The notes under the pieces: model-generated
Seen by the model: the letters and a program-made list of their open reading frames with translations, nothing else
Told to the model about the DNA's origin: nothing
Database searches by the model: none
From: Phascolarctobacterium sp.
GTDB lineage: Bacteria; Bacillota; Negativicutes; Acidaminococcales; Acidaminococcaceae
Assembly: GCA_024405615.1 (NCBI GenBank)
Contig: JAKSOK010000002.1
Span: 1-45,043, forward strand
Length of the DNA: 45,043 bases
Reading direction: 5' to 3'
Position numbers and translations under genes: made by a program
In this document: piece by piece, positions 30,376-40,455 of the stretch
How the letters are laid out: each line of letters begins with the position of its first letter
Numbering within the stretch: position 1 is the first letter of the stretch

Positions 30376-31506
30376 CTATTTACCACAGAATGGAATGCGC
30401 AAATATTTCAATCTTTTGAAAATCATGTCCAAAATATAACTTGCTAGCAAAGAAGTTACTACCAATAAGACATATGTAAAAATAGATTTTTTAGTAGTGA
30501 TAACAATGTTATTGTTAGTGTAATAGCGAGTTATTATGTCCAAGAATAGCGGGTGGATAAAATAAATCAGCATAGAGTACTTTGCTAGCAGACTGATAAT
30601 ATTAGTAAATATGTTAGCCTTATTTTCAAAGCTTTTAAGGATAGCACAGAAAAACCAAATACTACCTATAGTATACAGCAATCCTTGAGGACTTAGCTGA
30701 TGATAAGTATAGGCTAAAGATAGCAGATCATAGTTTTCATAATTATAGGAATAAAAAGCGCTTCCTTCAGCATAAAGAATGGTGACAAAATAAAAGGCTA
30801 GTATAGGATAAAAATGCTTTACGAGAATAAGTTCTACCTTTTCCCAGTAAAGAGCCATAAGTCCCCCCATGAGATAAATAAAAAGGTAGTATAAGGGAAC
30901 ATAATTAAGGCGAAAAACATAAAGATTTTTCAAGAATGGTACCCAACCCTCGGGGTTAATGTGATTATGACTGGAAAAATAAAATAAAATCAACTGAAGG
31001 ATAAAAATAATACTCATACCTATAGGAATGCTTGTTTTGAGTATAAAAGCCATGATTAGTCGCCAAAGAGGATGAGTTAGATAGAAGACAAGTAGTATAA
31101 CCATAAAATAGAGATGGTAACAGCTTAAACCAAAGCAAAGCATGAAAAATTGCTCTGCAGGAGCTAAAGCTATATAACCCACTGTACGCCAAAAGTAAAG
31201 CTGATAAAAAATACTCCAGCTTAAATATGGCAGACCGGCACTTTGTAGTCGTTTGGGTAGAAAGTGGGTATAGTTAAAGCTGTCTTGTTCAATTTGGCCC
31301 TTAGCGAGAGCTTGCAGGTAATTATCTTTACTGAAAAGTCCGAATCCTGAGATGAAGAAGAAGGTTGGAACACTATAGCGTGATAGTATCTCCAAAAGAG
31401 TAAACCACCAAAAGTTGTTGGTTTGCACAGATACAGAACCAACATGGATGCCAATTACCCCTAGCAGGCATAATCCTCTAATATTATCTATGATTTGATT
31501 GCGCAT
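30376..31506 (-). CDS. Acyltransferase family 3 membrane protein
   Basis: Integral membrane O-acyltransferase of the OafA/NodX superfamily, which adds acetyl or other acyl groups to cell-surface sugars. The 376-residue protein starts I-D-N-I-R-G-L-C-L-L-G-V-I-G-I-H-V-G, the family's first helix with its conserved Arg and His. It has about ten hydrophobic segments, including P-T-F-F-F-I-S-G-F-G-L-F at about 51-62, a typical second helix. No glycosyltransferase genes are adjacent, so the acceptor is unknown. Its minus-strand SD is GAGG just before the ATG. Confidence 0.87.
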   Translation of the reverse strand: MRNQIIDNIRGLCLLGVIGIHVGSVSVQTNNFWWFTLLEILSRYSVPTFFFISGFGLFSKDNYLQALAKGQIEQDSFNYTHFLPKRLQSAGLPYLSWSIFYQLYFWRTVGYIALAPAEQFFMLCFGLSCYHLYFMVILLVFYLTHPLWRLIMAFILKTSIPIGMSIIFILQLILFYFSSHNHINPEGWVPFLKNLYVFRLNYVPLYYLFIYLMGGLMALYWEKVELILVKHFYPILAFYFVTILYAEGSAFYSYNYENYDLLSLAYTYHQLSPQGLLYTIGSIWFFCAILKSFENKANIFTNIISLLAKYSMLIYFIHPLFLDIITRYYTNNNIVITTKKSIFTYVLLVVTSLLASYILDMIFKRLKYLRIPFCGK

Positions 31507-31599
31507 GATGAGACCTCGTCAAATTATTACGTGCCTATTATACACCACTGTTACTAAATATACTAGTAGATTTGCCATAATGTATACAAGACCATATGC

Positions 31600-31628
31600 T
31601 TGACTATTCTTTTTAATAGTTGTAAAAT
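31600..31628 (+). promoter_or_regulatory. Promoter of the pyr operon
   Basis: TTGACT (31600-31605), 17-base spacer, TAAAAT (31623-31628). Transcription from here would include the whole attenuator leader. Confidence 0.78.
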
Positions 31629-31646
31629 AAATACAGTAAGCTTTAT

Positions 31647-31738
31647 ACCTTTAAATTGGTCCCGTGAGACTCTAAGGTTTTCTTGCATTTTGTAACTAAC
31701 AGCCTTCTTGTACCCCACGGGTGCTAGAAGGCTTTTTA
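31647..31738 (+). promoter_or_regulatory. PyrR-type attenuator of the pyr operon
   Basis: Anti-antiterminator: ACCTT (31647-31651) pairs with AAGGT (31674-31678), topped by GTC-CCGTGA-GAC (31659-31670). That loop fits the PyrR-binding consensus UCCnGUGAG. Antiterminator: AAGGTT (31674-31679) can instead pair with AGCCTT (31701-31706). Terminator: AGCCTTCT (31701-31708) pairs with AGAAGGCT (31726-31733), with an inner ACCC-CAC-GGGT, then five T residues. With UMP, PyrR would hold the first hairpin and allow termination; without it the antiterminator forms. pyrR itself is not in this window. Confidence 0.87.
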
Positions 31739-31774
31739 TTTGTTATAATTAATAATTTTAGGGAGGTAATATAC

Positions 31775-32734
31775 ATGGCTAATGCAAAAGTATCTCTAGG
31801 TGGTAGAGATATTCTAGACATCGCAAGCCTTAGCGTTGATGAAATCGAACTGATAATGCAAACCGCTGGGGAAATGAAAAAGGTTTTAAAGAGAGACATA
31901 AAGAAGGTTCCCTCTCTGCGCGGCAAATCTATTATTACACTGTTCTATGAAAACAGTACTCGTACTCGTACCTCCTTTGAAATTGCTGGTAAATATCTTG
32001 GTGCTGATGTTGTCAATATTAGTGCTAGTGGTTCCAGCGTTGTTAAAGGTGAATGCCTGCGTGATACTATCCTGACTGTACAAAATATGGATTGTGATGC
32101 TATTATCATGCGTCATCCTATTGAAGGTGCTGCAAAATTCGCTGCTGAAGTTGCTAAACCTGTTATTATTAATGCAGGCGATGGCGCTCATGCACATCCG
32201 TCTCAAGCTTTGCTGGATTTGTTCACTATCCGTGAGGATGGCAAAAAGGATTTACATGGCAAAAAGATTGCTATTGTTGGTGATATTCTTTATAGCCGTG
32301 TTGCGCGTTCTAACATTGCTATGTGGAATAAAATGGGCGCAGATGTTCACGTTGCTGGTCCTATGACCCTGTTGCCTCAATGCGTTGAAGAATTGGGTGT
32401 AACCGTACATAAGCGCGTTGAAGAAGCTTTAGAGGGCGCAGATGTTGTTGATGTACTGCGCATTCAATTAGAGCGTCAAAAGAATGGTCTGTTCCCCACC
32501 ACTCGTGAATATGCACGTATCTTTGGTGTCAACGAAAAGCGTTTAGCTTTGGCTAAACCTGATGTTACCCTGTTGCATCCCGGTCCTATGAACCGCGGCT
32601 TAGAAATTTCCTGGGAAGTTGGTTTGTGTGACAATGCACGCATTCGTGAAGAAGTTAACAATGGTGTAGCAACACGTATGGCTCTCGAGTTCTTGACCAT
32701 TATGGGAGGTAAGCAAGTTGAAAACATTGATTAA
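31775..32734 (+). CDS. pyrB: Aspartate carbamoyltransferase catalytic subunit
   Basis: Condenses carbamoyl phosphate with aspartate. The 319-residue protein has the carbamoyl-phosphate loop S-T-R-T-R-T-S-F-E at about 60-68, H-P-I-E-G at about 114, H-P-S-Q-A-L-L-D at about 143-150 and the aspartate-binding H-P-G-P-M-N-R-G near 275. ATG 31775 is chosen for GGGAGG at 31761-31766; the longer open frame from 31721 runs through the terminator hairpin and is not coding. No pyrI regulatory subunit is present, as in Bacillus. Its 3' end overlaps pyrC by 17 bases. Confidence 0.96.
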   Translation: MANAKVSLGGRDILDIASLSVDEIELIMQTAGEMKKVLKRDIKKVPSLRGKSIITLFYENSTRTRTSFEIAGKYLGADVVNISASGSSVVKGECLRDTILTVQNMDCDAIIMRHPIEGAAKFAAEVAKPVIINAGDGAHAHPSQALLDLFTIREDGKKDLHGKKIAIVGDILYSRVARSNIAMWNKMGADVHVAGPMTLLPQCVEELGVTVHKRVEEALEGADVVDVLRIQLERQKNGLFPTTREYARIFGVNEKRLALAKPDVTLLHPGPMNRGLEISWEVGLCDNARIREEVNNGVATRMALEFLTIMGGKQVENID

Positions 32735-34004
32735 AAATGGTAGGGTTGTAGATCCTAGCCAAAATATAGATGAAGTTTTAGATATTTTAGTTGAAGACGG
32801 CAAAATTGCTTCTTTAGGTATTGATTTAGAAGCAGCTGATGCTGAGGTATACGATGCTTCTGGTCTTGTTGTAGCTCCTGGTCTTATTGATATGCATACT
32901 CATCTGCGTGAACCTGGCCTGGAAGCAAAAGAAGATATTGTTAGCGGTACTCAAGCTGCTGCAGCTGGTGGTATTACTACCGTTGCTTGCATGCCGAACA
33001 CCAAACCTGTTATTGATAATTCTATTATCGTAACTGGCATTAAAGATCGCGCAGCTCGCGAAGGCTTTGCTCGTGTAGAAGTTGTTGGCGCTATTTCCCA
33101 AGGCCAAAAAGGTGAAGCTCTGGCTGAAATGGGCGATATGACTTTTGCAGGTGCGGTAGGCTTCTCTGATGATGGTCACTATGTAGATAACCCGCGCACT
33201 ATGCTTTTAGCTGCTCGTTATATTTCCGCATTTGACAGACCTTTGATGTGCCATGCAATTGATACAGAAATCGATCATATGGGCTATATGCATGAAGGTG
33301 TTGTCTCTGCTAAAACTGGTATTCCCGGTTCTCCCTACATTGCTGAGGATATTGCTGTAGCTCGTGACTGCATCATTGCAGGCTATACTGGCGCACATGT
33401 ACATATTTGCCATGTCGCTTCTAAAGGTGCAATCGATATTATCCGTCAATACAAGGCAAAAGGTGTTAATGTAACTGCTGAAGTTACTGTACATCATTTG
33501 ACTTTAACTGATGAAGCATGTGCTAATTATAGTGCAGTAGCTCGTGTAAATCCGCCTCTGCGTAGCCAAGATCATGTAGATGCTATGCGTGCTGCCGTTC
33601 TGGATGGTACTGTAGATTGCATCGTAACCGACCACAGCCCACATGCACACGAAGAAAAGGATGTAGAGTTCCGTTATGCACCTAATGGCTTCACTGGTTT
33701 AGAAACAAGTTTAGGTGTTATGCTGACTGATTTGTATCACACTGGTATTTTTGACCTGAAGACTATCATTAGTAAGATGAGCTGTGAACCAGCTAAAATC
33801 TTCAAACTGGATCGTGGTACCTTAGCAGTTGGTGCACCTGCAGATATTACAATTATGGACCTGAATAAAGAATGGACTGTTGATTGCAAGAAATTCTATA
33901 CTCGTGGTAAATTTACTCCCTATAATGGCAAAGCTTGCAAGGGTAAAGCTGTTGCAACCATGATGGGCGGCAGATTTGTTATGAAAGATGGCATTGTTGG
34001 ATAG
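32718..34004 (+). CDS. pyrC: Dihydroorotase
   Basis: Cyclises carbamoyl-aspartate to dihydroorotate. The 428-residue protein is the long class I type. Zinc ligands are in D-M-H-T-H-L-R-E-P-G at about 57-66, further histidines at about 177 and 230 (H-V-H-I-C-H), and the catalytic aspartate lies in T-D-H-S-P-H-A at about 303. Translation begins at TTG 32718 inside pyrB, with GGGAGGT at 32704-32710; a rare start plus overlap implies coupling. A 264-base repeat-rich gap follows. Confidence 0.95.
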   Translation: MKTLIKNGRVVDPSQNIDEVLDILVEDGKIASLGIDLEAADAEVYDASGLVVAPGLIDMHTHLREPGLEAKEDIVSGTQAAAAGGITTVACMPNTKPVIDNSIIVTGIKDRAAREGFARVEVVGAISQGQKGEALAEMGDMTFAGAVGFSDDGHYVDNPRTMLLAARYISAFDRPLMCHAIDTEIDHMGYMHEGVVSAKTGIPGSPYIAEDIAVARDCIIAGYTGAHVHICHVASKGAIDIIRQYKAKGVNVTAEVTVHHLTLTDEACANYSAVARVNPPLRSQDHVDAMRAAVLDGTVDCIVTDHSPHAHEEKDVEFRYAPNGFTGLETSLGVMLTDLYHTGIFDLKTIISKMSCEPAKIFKLDRGTLAVGAPADITIMDLNKEWTVDCKKFYTRGKFTPYNGKACKGKAVATMMGGRFVMKDGIVG

Positions 34005-34051
34005 TTGGCAGTTAATAGTTGACAGTTAATAGTTAACAGTTAATAGTTAAT
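34003..34051 (+). repeat. Seven tandem 7-base repeats after pyrC
   Basis: In strict register the units are AGTTGGC, AGTTAAT, AGTTGAC, AGTTAAT, AGTTAAC, AGTTAAT, AGTTAAT. The array begins within the pyrC stop codon. Heptameric repeats of this kind are known in intergenic regions of several phyla; no function is assigned. Confidence 0.9.
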
Positions 34052-34090
34052 AGAAATGGTTTGTTAAAAGGCGTATGATTAGTGGGTAAC

Positions 34091-34216
34091 TGTTAGTCAG
34101 GTTGCTCGTTTAATGAGCTAATAGTTAGTAAGTATTAGTCAGGTTACTCGTTTAGTGAGCTAATAGTTAGTGAGTAACTGTTAATAAAGTTGGTCGTTTA
34201 ATAAACTAATAATTAT
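34091..34216 (+). repeat. Degenerate direct repeats of about 42 bases, three copies
   Basis: Copies at about 34091-34132, 34133-34174 and 34175-34216. The shared core TCGTTTA recurs at 34106, 34148 and 34194, so the periods are 42 and 46. Copies 1 and 2 share AGTCAGGTT, CTCGTTTA and GAGCTAATAGTTAGT and each contains a small CTC...GAG hairpin. Copy 3 is decayed. Confidence 0.82.
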
Positions 34217-34268
34217 TTAGAAATATATAAATCCATATCATGAGTGATATTGAGGGGAATGTTTTTAA

Positions 34269-35339
34269 GTGAAAAAAGGTAAATTGGTTTTAAAGGACGG
34301 AAGTGTTTATGAGGGGGCACTGTTCGGCGGTAACCGTAATGCCATTGGTGAGGTTGTTTTTACTACTGGTATGAGCGGTTATCAAGAAACCTTAACTGAC
34401 CCTTCTTTCTGTGATCAAATTGTTGTAATGACCTATCCATTGGTAGGTAACTACGGCTGTAATCCTGTGTTTAATCAAGGAAAAAGATGCTTTTTCCAGG
34501 GGTACGTAATTGGTGACTTGTGCGATTGCCCTAGTAATTGGCGCAATGAGCAAAGTTTAGAGCAGTTTCTGGAAGAGCAGAATGTTCCTACTTTAGTTGG
34601 TGTTGATACCCGTGCAATTACTCGTAAACTGCGTAAGTATGGTGTAATTCAAGGTGTTATCGTTCCAGCTGATATGCCTGAGGCAGAAGTGCAAGCTTTG
34701 CTGGCAATGCCTGAAGTGCATAATCAAGTAAAAACTGTTACTACTCCTGAAATTTATACCATGGGCGATGGCAGATTACATGTTGCCGTTATGGACTATG
34801 GTATTAAACAAAATATTTTAAATTATTTAGTAAGCTTTGGCTGTCATTTGACAGTGTTCCCTGCGTACACTTCTGCGGAAGAGGTGCTGCGCTATAATCC
34901 TGATGGAATTTTCCTTTCTAATGGCCCCGGAGATCCCAAGGACTTGCCTGAATGCATCGAACAGATAAAAAAGATGATGGGCAAGAAACCTATATTTGGC
35001 ATTTGCTTGGGAAATCAGCTTTTAGGTTTAGCTAATGGAGCTGATACCTATAAAATGAAGTTCGGTCATCGTGGTATTAACCAACCTGTAAAGGACTTAC
35101 AAACTGGTAAAATTTATATCAGCTCTCAAAATCATGGTTATGCCATAGATGAAAAATCTTTAGAAGGAAAGAATATCCGTGTAACGCATATTTCCTGCAA
35201 TGATGGTACAATCGAAGGTGTAGAATATTTAGATCATCCTTCCTTTACCGTTCAATACCATCCTGAGGCTTGCCCAGGACCTGGTGGTCACGAATATTTA
35301 TTCCAACGTTTTATTGATTTGATGGGGGGCGGCAAATAA
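34269..35339 (+). CDS. carA: Carbamoyl-phosphate synthase small (glutaminase) subunit
   Basis: Releases ammonia from glutamine for CarB. The 356-residue protein has an N-terminal domain ([22 protein letters not shown]) and a class I amidotransferase domain. The glutaminase domain has the nucleophile in [10 protein letters not shown] at about 240-249 (N replaces the usual H after LG) and the His/Glu in Q-Y-H-P-E-A at about 328. The start is GTG 34269 with GAGGGG at 34252-34257. Its stop overlaps carB by one base. Confidence 0.96.
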   Translation: MKKGKLVLKDGSVYEGALFGGNRNAIGEVVFTTGMSGYQETLTDPSFCDQIVVMTYPLVGNYGCNPVFNQGKRCFFQGYVIGDLCDCPSNWRNEQSLEQFLEEQNVPTLVGVDTRAITRKLRKYGVIQGVIVPADMPEAEVQALLAMPEVHNQVKTVTTPEIYTMGDGRLHVAVMDYGIKQNILNYLVSFGCHLTVFPAYTSAEEVLRYNPDGIFLSNGPGDPKDLPECIEQIKKMMGKKPIFGICLGNQLLGLANGADTYKMKFGHRGINQPVKDLQTGKIYISSQNHGYAIDEKSLEGKNIRVTHISCNDGTIEGVEYLDHPSFTVQYHPEACPGPGGHEYLFQRFIDLMGGGK

Positions 35340-38300
35340 TGCCAAAGCTAGCGAATATAAAAAAGGTCCTAGTTATAGGCTCTGGCCCTATTATCATTGG
35401 TCAAGCTGCTGAATTCGACTATGCAGGTACACAAGCTTGTCGTGCGTTGAAGGAAGAAGGCCTGGAAGTTGTATTGGTAAACTCTAACCCTGCAACTATC
35501 ATGACTGATGTTAATATTGCGGATAGAGTTTATGTGGAACCGATTAATGCTGAGTTTATTGAAAATGTAATAAAAACTGAACGTCCTGATTCTCTCTTAG
35601 CTACCTTGGGCGGCCAGGTTGGTTTAAACATGGCCATGGAGTTAGAGGAGAAGGGCGTACTTTCAGAATATAAGGTTCGTCTTTTAGGTACAAAGATTGA
35701 CGCTATTCGACGTGGTGAAGACCGTGAGTATTTCAAGGATACCATGGAGAAAATTCATCAACCTGTACCAGAGTCAGTAATTGTAGAAACCATCATGGCT
35801 GCTTGCCAGTTCGGTCGTAAAATAGGTTATCCTTTGATTGTACGTCCTGCCTATACTTTAGGTGGTACTGGTGGCGGTATTGTTGAAAATGAAGACGAAT
35901 TAGTAGATATTGTACAAAAGGGTTTAAGCTATAGTCCTATTGGACAATGTTTAATTGAACGTTCTATTGCCGGCTGGAAAGAAATAGAATATGAAGTAAT
36001 TCGCGATGCAGCCGATAACTGCATTACGGTTTGCTCCATGGAAAACCTTGATCCTGTTGGCGTACATACAGGTGACTCCATTGTAGTTGCTCCTGCTCAA
36101 ACTTTGAGTGATAAAGAAGTGCAGATGCTACGTCAGGCTTCCATTGACATTGTTCGTGAGTTGGGAGTAGTTGGTGGCTGTAACGTTCAGCTAGCCCTTG
36201 ATCCTTATAGCGATAATTACTATGTAATTGAGGTTAATCCTCGTGTTAGCCGTTCCTCTGCTTTGGCATCCAAGGCTACTGGTTATCCTATAGCTAAGGT
36301 AACCGCTAAAATAGCAGTAGGTTACAATCTGGATGAAATCGAAAATGCTGTAACCAAGAAAACTAAAGCATGCTTTGAACCTTCCATTGACTATATTGTC
36401 CTAAAGTTCCCTCGTTGGCCTTTTGACAAATTCGTTACTGCTGACCGCACTTTAGGAACCCAAATGAAGGCAACTGGTGAAGTTATGGCTATCGAACGTA
36501 GCTTTGAAGCTGCTATGCTTAAAGCTGTTCGTTGCTTGGAAATTGGCCTACGTCATTTAGAGATGCCAGAGTTAAAGAGTCTTAGTGATGATGAAATTCG
36601 TGCTAAGATAAAAAATATAGATGATGAACGTTGCTTTGTAGTAGCAGAAGCTTTGCGTCGTGGTATTACCATGGAATACATCCATGACATTACCAAGATT
36701 GACTTGTGGTTCTTGTCTAAAATCAACAATATCGTTAAGATGGAACAAAAGCTAGCTACAGAGGAACTGACTCCTGAACTTTTACGTAAAGCTAAACAAT
36801 ATGGCTTTGCGGATAAAGTCATCGGTAATATTGTAAGCAAGGATGAATTTGAAATTCGCGCTCTGCGTAAAGCAAATGGCATTATTCCTACCTACAAAAT
36901 GGTTGATACCTGTGCTGCAGAGTTCGAGGCTGAAACTCCTTATTACTATTCCTGCTATGCCCAAGAGGACGAAGTAGAAGTTACTCCTCGTAAAAAGGTT
37001 GTTGTTTTGGGCTCTGGTCCTATCCGTATTGGCCAAGGTGTTGAATTTGACTATTGCTCCGTACATTGTGTATGGGCTTTAAAGGATATGGGCTATGAAA
37101 CCATTATCATTAACAATAACCCTGAAACTGTTTCCACTGACTTTGATATAGCTGACAAACTGTATTTTGAACCCTTAACTGTTGAAGATGTTCTGAATGT
37201 CATTGACAAAGAACAACCTGAGGGTGTTATCGTTCAATTTGGTGGCCAAACCGCTATTAATCTTGCAGGTCCTTTAGCTAAACAAGGCGTAAAGATTTTA
37301 GGATCTAGTGTTGATTCTATTGACCAAGCTGAGGATAGAGAACGTTTTGACGAATTGCTGACAAAGTGTGAGATTCCTCGTCCTAAAGGACATACCTGCT
37401 TTACTGTAGAGGGTGCTTTTGAAGCTGCTCATGATGTAGGCTATCCTGCAATGGTGCGTCCTTCCTACGTATTGGGTGGTCGTGCTATGGAAATCGTTTA
37501 TAACGATGAAGAGCTGGATCATTACATGAAATATGCAGTTAAGGTTAATAATGAACATCCTGTATTGGTTGACCATTATATTATGGGCACTGAGGTAGAG
37601 GTTGATGCTATCTGTGATGGTAAGAAGGTTCTGCTGCCCGGTATTATGCAACACGTTGAACGTACTGGCGTCCATTCTGGTGACTCCATTGCGGTATATC
37701 CGCCACGTTCTTTAAGTGAGCATATTATTGAATTGATTATTGATTATACTAATAGAATGGCCTTAGGTCTTGAAGTTAAAGGTATGATTAATGTTCAATA
37801 CATTGTTCGTGATGAACAGCTCTATGTTATTGAGGTAAATCCTCGTTCTTCCCGTACCGTACCTTTCTTAAGCAAGGTAACTGGTATTCCTATGGTTGAC
37901 GTAGCTACTAAGTGCGCTATGGGCGTTAGCTTGAAAGAGCAGGGCTATCGTGCAGGTTTGCAGTTATTCCCGGACTATTACGCAGTTAAAGCTCCCGTAT
38001 TTAGCTTCAACAAGATGTCAAACGTTGATATTGTGCTTGGACCTGAAATGAAGTCTACAGGCGAAGTAATGTGTGCTGACTATAAATATAGCCGTGCACT
38101 TTACAAAGCGTGTGTAGCTTCTGGCATTAACGTTCCTCACGAGGGTGCGATTTTAATGACTGTGGCTGATATGGACAAGCCTGAAGCAGTAGAAATCGCT
38201 CGTGGTTTTGAAGAACTTGGCTTTAAGGTAATGGCTACTAAAGGTACAGCTGCTTACTTGAAGGAGCATGGCGTTGAGGCCGAGATTGCTATTAAAGTTA

Positions 38301-38548
38301 GTGAAGGTCCGAATAACATTATTGATGATATTAAAGCTGGCATTATCGGTATGGTTATTAATACCTCTAACCATGGTCGTGATGCTGATAGAGATGGATT
38401 TAAAATTCGTCGTTCTACCGTTGAACATGCAATTCCTTGCTTAACCAGTATGGATACTGCTCGTGAATTACAAAGGGTTATGTCCGTAATGCGTCGCCGT
38501 CGCGTGGTAAGCGTTGTTGCACTGCAAGATTTAGAGGACGAGTTCTAA
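35339..38548 (+). CDS. carB: Carbamoyl-phosphate synthase large subunit
   Basis: Makes carbamoyl phosphate from bicarbonate, ammonia and two ATP. The 1069-residue protein is full length with two homologous ATP-grasp halves. The first opens [19 protein letters not shown], the second [19 protein letters not shown] at about 553. Both carry E-V-N-P-R metal-binding loops. An MGS-like allosteric domain forms the C-terminus (about 935-1069; M-A-T-K-G-T-A). A single car gene pair lies in a pyr operon, so arginine synthesis either shares it or uses another copy elsewhere. Confidence 0.97.
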   Translation: MPKLANIKKVLVIGSGPIIIGQAAEFDYAGTQACRALKEEGLEVVLVNSNPATIMTDVNIADRVYVEPINAEFIENVIKTERPDSLLATLGGQVGLNMAMELEEKGVLSEYKVRLLGTKIDAIRRGEDREYFKDTMEKIHQPVPESVIVETIMAACQFGRKIGYPLIVRPAYTLGGTGGGIVENEDELVDIVQKGLSYSPIGQCLIERSIAGWKEIEYEVIRDAADNCITVCSMENLDPVGVHTGDSIVVAPAQTLSDKEVQMLRQASIDIVRELGVVGGCNVQLALDPYSDNYYVIEVNPRVSRSSALASKATGYPIAKVTAKIAVGYNLDEIENAVTKKTKACFEPSIDYIVLKFPRWPFDKFVTADRTLGTQMKATGEVMAIERSFEAAMLKAVRCLEIGLRHLEMPELKSLSDDEIRAKIKNIDDERCFVVAEALRRGITMEYIHDITKIDLWFLSKINNIVKMEQKLATEELTPELLRKAKQYGFADKVIGNIVSKDEFEIRALRKANGIIPTYKMVDTCAAEFEAETPYYYSCYAQEDEVEVTPRKKVVVLGSGPIRIGQGVEFDYCSVHCVWALKDMGYETIIINNNPETVSTDFDIADKLYFEPLTVEDVLNVIDKEQPEGVIVQFGGQTAINLAGPLAKQGVKILGSSVDSIDQAEDRERFDELLTKCEIPRPKGHTCFTVEGAFEAAHDVGYPAMVRPSYVLGGRAMEIVYNDEELDHYMKYAVKVNNEHPVLVDHYIMGTEVEVDAICDGKKVLLPGIMQHVERTGVHSGDSIAVYPPRSLSEHIIELIIDYTNRMALGLEVKGMINVQYIVRDEQLYVIEVNPRSSRTVPFLSKVTGIPMVDVATKCAMGVSLKEQGYRAGLQLFPDYYAVKAPVFSFNKMSNVDIVLGPEMKSTGEVMCADYKYSRALYKACVASGINVPHEGAILMTVADMDKPEAVEIARGFEELGFKVMATKGTAAYLKEHGVEAEIAIKVSEGPNNIIDDIKAGIIGMVINTSNHGRDADRDGFKIRRSTVEHAIPCLTSMDTARELQRVMSVMRRRRVVSVVALQDLEDEF

Positions 38549-38575
38549 GAAAGTATTAATAATATTTTACATTCA

Positions 38576-38606
38576 AGCGCTACTATATATTTTTTATAGT
38601 AGCGCT
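38576..38606 (+). other. Perfect 12-bp hairpin between carB and pyrK
   Basis: AGCGCTACTATA (38576-38587) pairs with TATAGTAGCGCT (38595-38606) around a seven-base T-rich loop. There is no T-run after the stem on the plus strand, so it may be a weak or factor-dependent pause, a stability element or an operator; an extended -10 follows directly. Confidence 0.6.
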
Positions 38607-38619
38607 AGTTGTATATAAG

Positions 38620-38628
38620 TGGTATAAT
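38620..38628 (+). promoter_or_regulatory. Possible internal promoter before pyrK
   Basis: TGGTATAAT fits the extended -10 pattern. The -35 position falls in the right arm of the preceding hairpin and does not match consensus. Confidence 0.45.
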
Positions 38629-38664
38629 GATATAAACCCCATCTTATTGTGAAGGAGTAGGTTT

Positions 38665-39432
38665 ATGGCAAAGACAATCGCTATTGGCAAGGTCGTTAGA
38701 CAACAACAGCTTAATGCCAATACTAAGTTAATTGAAATTTGTGCACCTGAAATTGCAAATGTTGCAGAACCAGGTCAATTTGTAAACGTAAAGGTTACTA
38801 AACACACAGCACCTTTACTGCGTCGTCCTTTTGGCGTAGCTGCTGTAAACAAGGAAGAAGGAACCTTTTGCTTAATTTATCGCATCATTGGCGAAGCTAC
38901 CCATATGCTTATGGATTTAGTGGCTGGTGATGAACTGAATATTGTTGGTCCTTTAGGTCATGGTTTTGATATGAGCGCTAAAAGACCTTTGTTAGTTGGT
39001 GGCGGTACTGGTTTAGCACCTCTGCATTATCTGGCTCAAGCTTTTGGCCGTAGAGGCACTGATGTGCTTATGGGCGGTAGAACAGCAACTGAACTGTTTT
39101 GGACTGATTTATACGCTGATTTAAGCTCTAATGTTTATACCACAACTGATGATGGTAGCTTAGGCGCTAAAGGTACAGTAATGGTTCTTTTGAAAGATTT
39201 ACTGGCAGAGGGCGAATATGATGTAGTATATGTATGTGGTCCCGTACCTATGATGAAGGCTGTTGCTGCTGCTTGTGCAGAAGCAGGCGTTAAATGCCAA
39301 GTATCTTTGGAAAAATATATGGCTTGCGGCTTAGGTGCCTGCTTGTCTTGTGCCTGCGAAGGCGTAGGTAAGCGCTTAAAGGTTTGCAAGGATGGTCCGG
39401 TTTTCTGGGCTGAGGAGGTAGGAGAATGGTAA
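38665..39432 (+). CDS. pyrK: Dihydroorotate dehydrogenase B electron-transfer subunit
   Basis: Passes electrons from the PyrD flavin to NAD+. The 255-residue protein has an FAD-binding motif R-R-P-F-G-V at about 53, an NAD-binding G-G-G-T-G-L-A-P-L segment at about 112, and four cysteines for a [2Fe-2S] cluster near the C-terminus ([11 protein letters not shown], then V-C). GAAGGAGTAGG at 38651-38661 is a strong SD. The end overlaps pyrD by seven bases, fitting the heterotetramer of equal subunits. Confidence 0.95.
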   Translation: MAKTIAIGKVVRQQQLNANTKLIEICAPEIANVAEPGQFVNVKVTKHTAPLLRRPFGVAAVNKEEGTFCLIYRIIGEATHMLMDLVAGDELNIVGPLGHGFDMSAKRPLLVGGGTGLAPLHYLAQAFGRRGTDVLMGGRTATELFWTDLYADLSSNVYTTTDDGSLGAKGTVMVLLKDLLAEGEYDVVYVCGPVPMMKAVAAACAEAGVKCQVSLEKYMACGLGACLSCACEGVGKRLKVCKDGPVFWAEEVGEW

Positions 39433-40382
39433 ACTTATATGATGGCCGTTTAGCAGTTAATATTGCTGGCATGAAAATGCAAACTCCTGTTACCACTGGC
39501 TCTGGTACCTTTGGCTTTGGCTTGGAATTTACGGATTTTCTTGATTTAGAAAAGGTTGGTGCTGTTTGTGTTAAAGGCACTTCTTTAGAGCCTGCTAAAG
39601 GAAATGTAGGTCAACGTGCTGTAGAAACTCCTTCTGGCATGCTGAACTGCATAGGCTTGGAGAATCCTGGTAGTAAAGTGTTCCTGGAACAAACCTTGCC
39701 GAAATTACGTAAATATGATGTTCCTGTTATTGTAAATATTTATGGCCATACTCCTGAAGAATATGGTGCAGTAGCAAAGGCTGTAGATGTAGATGGTGTG
39801 GATGCTGTAGAAATTAATATTTCCTGCCCTAATGTTAAGGTAGGTGGCATTGTTTTCGGTACTGTTCCTGAAGCAGCTGCAGAAGTTGTACGTGCTGTTA
39901 AAGCAAATACAAGCAAGCCTGTTATTACTAAATTAAGTCCTAATGTTACAGACATTGTAGTTATGGCAAAGGCTGTAGAAGAAGCTGGTACAGATGCTAT
40001 CAGTATGATCAATACCTTGTTAGGTACCAAGATTGATATTGAGCGTCAACGTCCTGTTTTAGGCAATGTAACTGGTGGTTTGTCTGGCCCGGCTATTCGT
40101 CCGGTTGCAGTTCGTTTAGTATATCAAGTTGCTCAAGCCGTTAAGGTTCCCATCATTGGCATGGGCGGTATTATGTGCGCTGAAGATGCTATCGAATTCA
40201 TGTTGGCAGGTGCAAGCGCAGTTGCTGTTGGTACCGCAAATCTTGTAAATCCTGATATTGCTGAAACCATCGCTCATGGCATGTTGGCATATTGCGATAG
40301 ACACGGCGTAAAGAACATTGAAGAAATTGTAGGCTTAGCACTTCCTAACGGAAAGGCTTCTATGCCACTTTATAATAAATAA
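39426..40382 (+). CDS. pyrD: Dihydroorotate dehydrogenase B catalytic subunit
   Basis: Oxidises dihydroorotate to orotate with FMN; class 1B, NAD-linked through PyrK. The 318-residue TIM barrel has T-G-S-G-T-F-G-F-G at about 19-27, the lysine in V-K-G-T-S-L at about 43, N-I-S-C-P-N-V with the catalytic cysteine at about 131-137, and G-M-G-G-I-M at about 242. AGGAGGTAGGAGA at 39413-39425 precedes ATG. It overlaps pyrK. The anaerobic-type enzyme fits a fermentative organism. Confidence 0.96.
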   Translation: MVNLYDGRLAVNIAGMKMQTPVTTGSGTFGFGLEFTDFLDLEKVGAVCVKGTSLEPAKGNVGQRAVETPSGMLNCIGLENPGSKVFLEQTLPKLRKYDVPVIVNIYGHTPEEYGAVAKAVDVDGVDAVEINISCPNVKVGGIVFGTVPEAAAEVVRAVKANTSKPVITKLSPNVTDIVVMAKAVEEAGTDAISMINTLLGTKIDIERQRPVLGNVTGGLSGPAIRPVAVRLVYQVAQAVKVPIIGMGGIMCAEDAIEFMLAGASAVAVGTANLVNPDIAETIAHGMLAYCDRHGVKNIEEIVGLALPNGKASMPLYNK

Positions 40383-40455
40383 TTACAAAACTTATAATAC
40401 GCCACAGCCACCAAAAGTGCTTATGGTGAGCTGCTGAGAAGAGGAGAAAAAACTT

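Noticed and set aside
31721-31774. N-terminal extension of pyrB from a GTG inside the leader.
   Set aside because: It would run through the attenuator terminator; ATG 31775 has a strong ribosome-binding site and gives the usual protein start.
34003-34216. Repeats after pyrC as a CRISPR array.
   Set aside because: Heptads are contiguous with no spacers, and the 42-base units are degenerate tandem copies without unique spacers or cas genes.
38576-38606. Hairpin after carB as a rho-independent terminator.
   Set aside because: No T-run follows the stem on the plus strand, and pyrK-pyrE continue the same pathway downstream.
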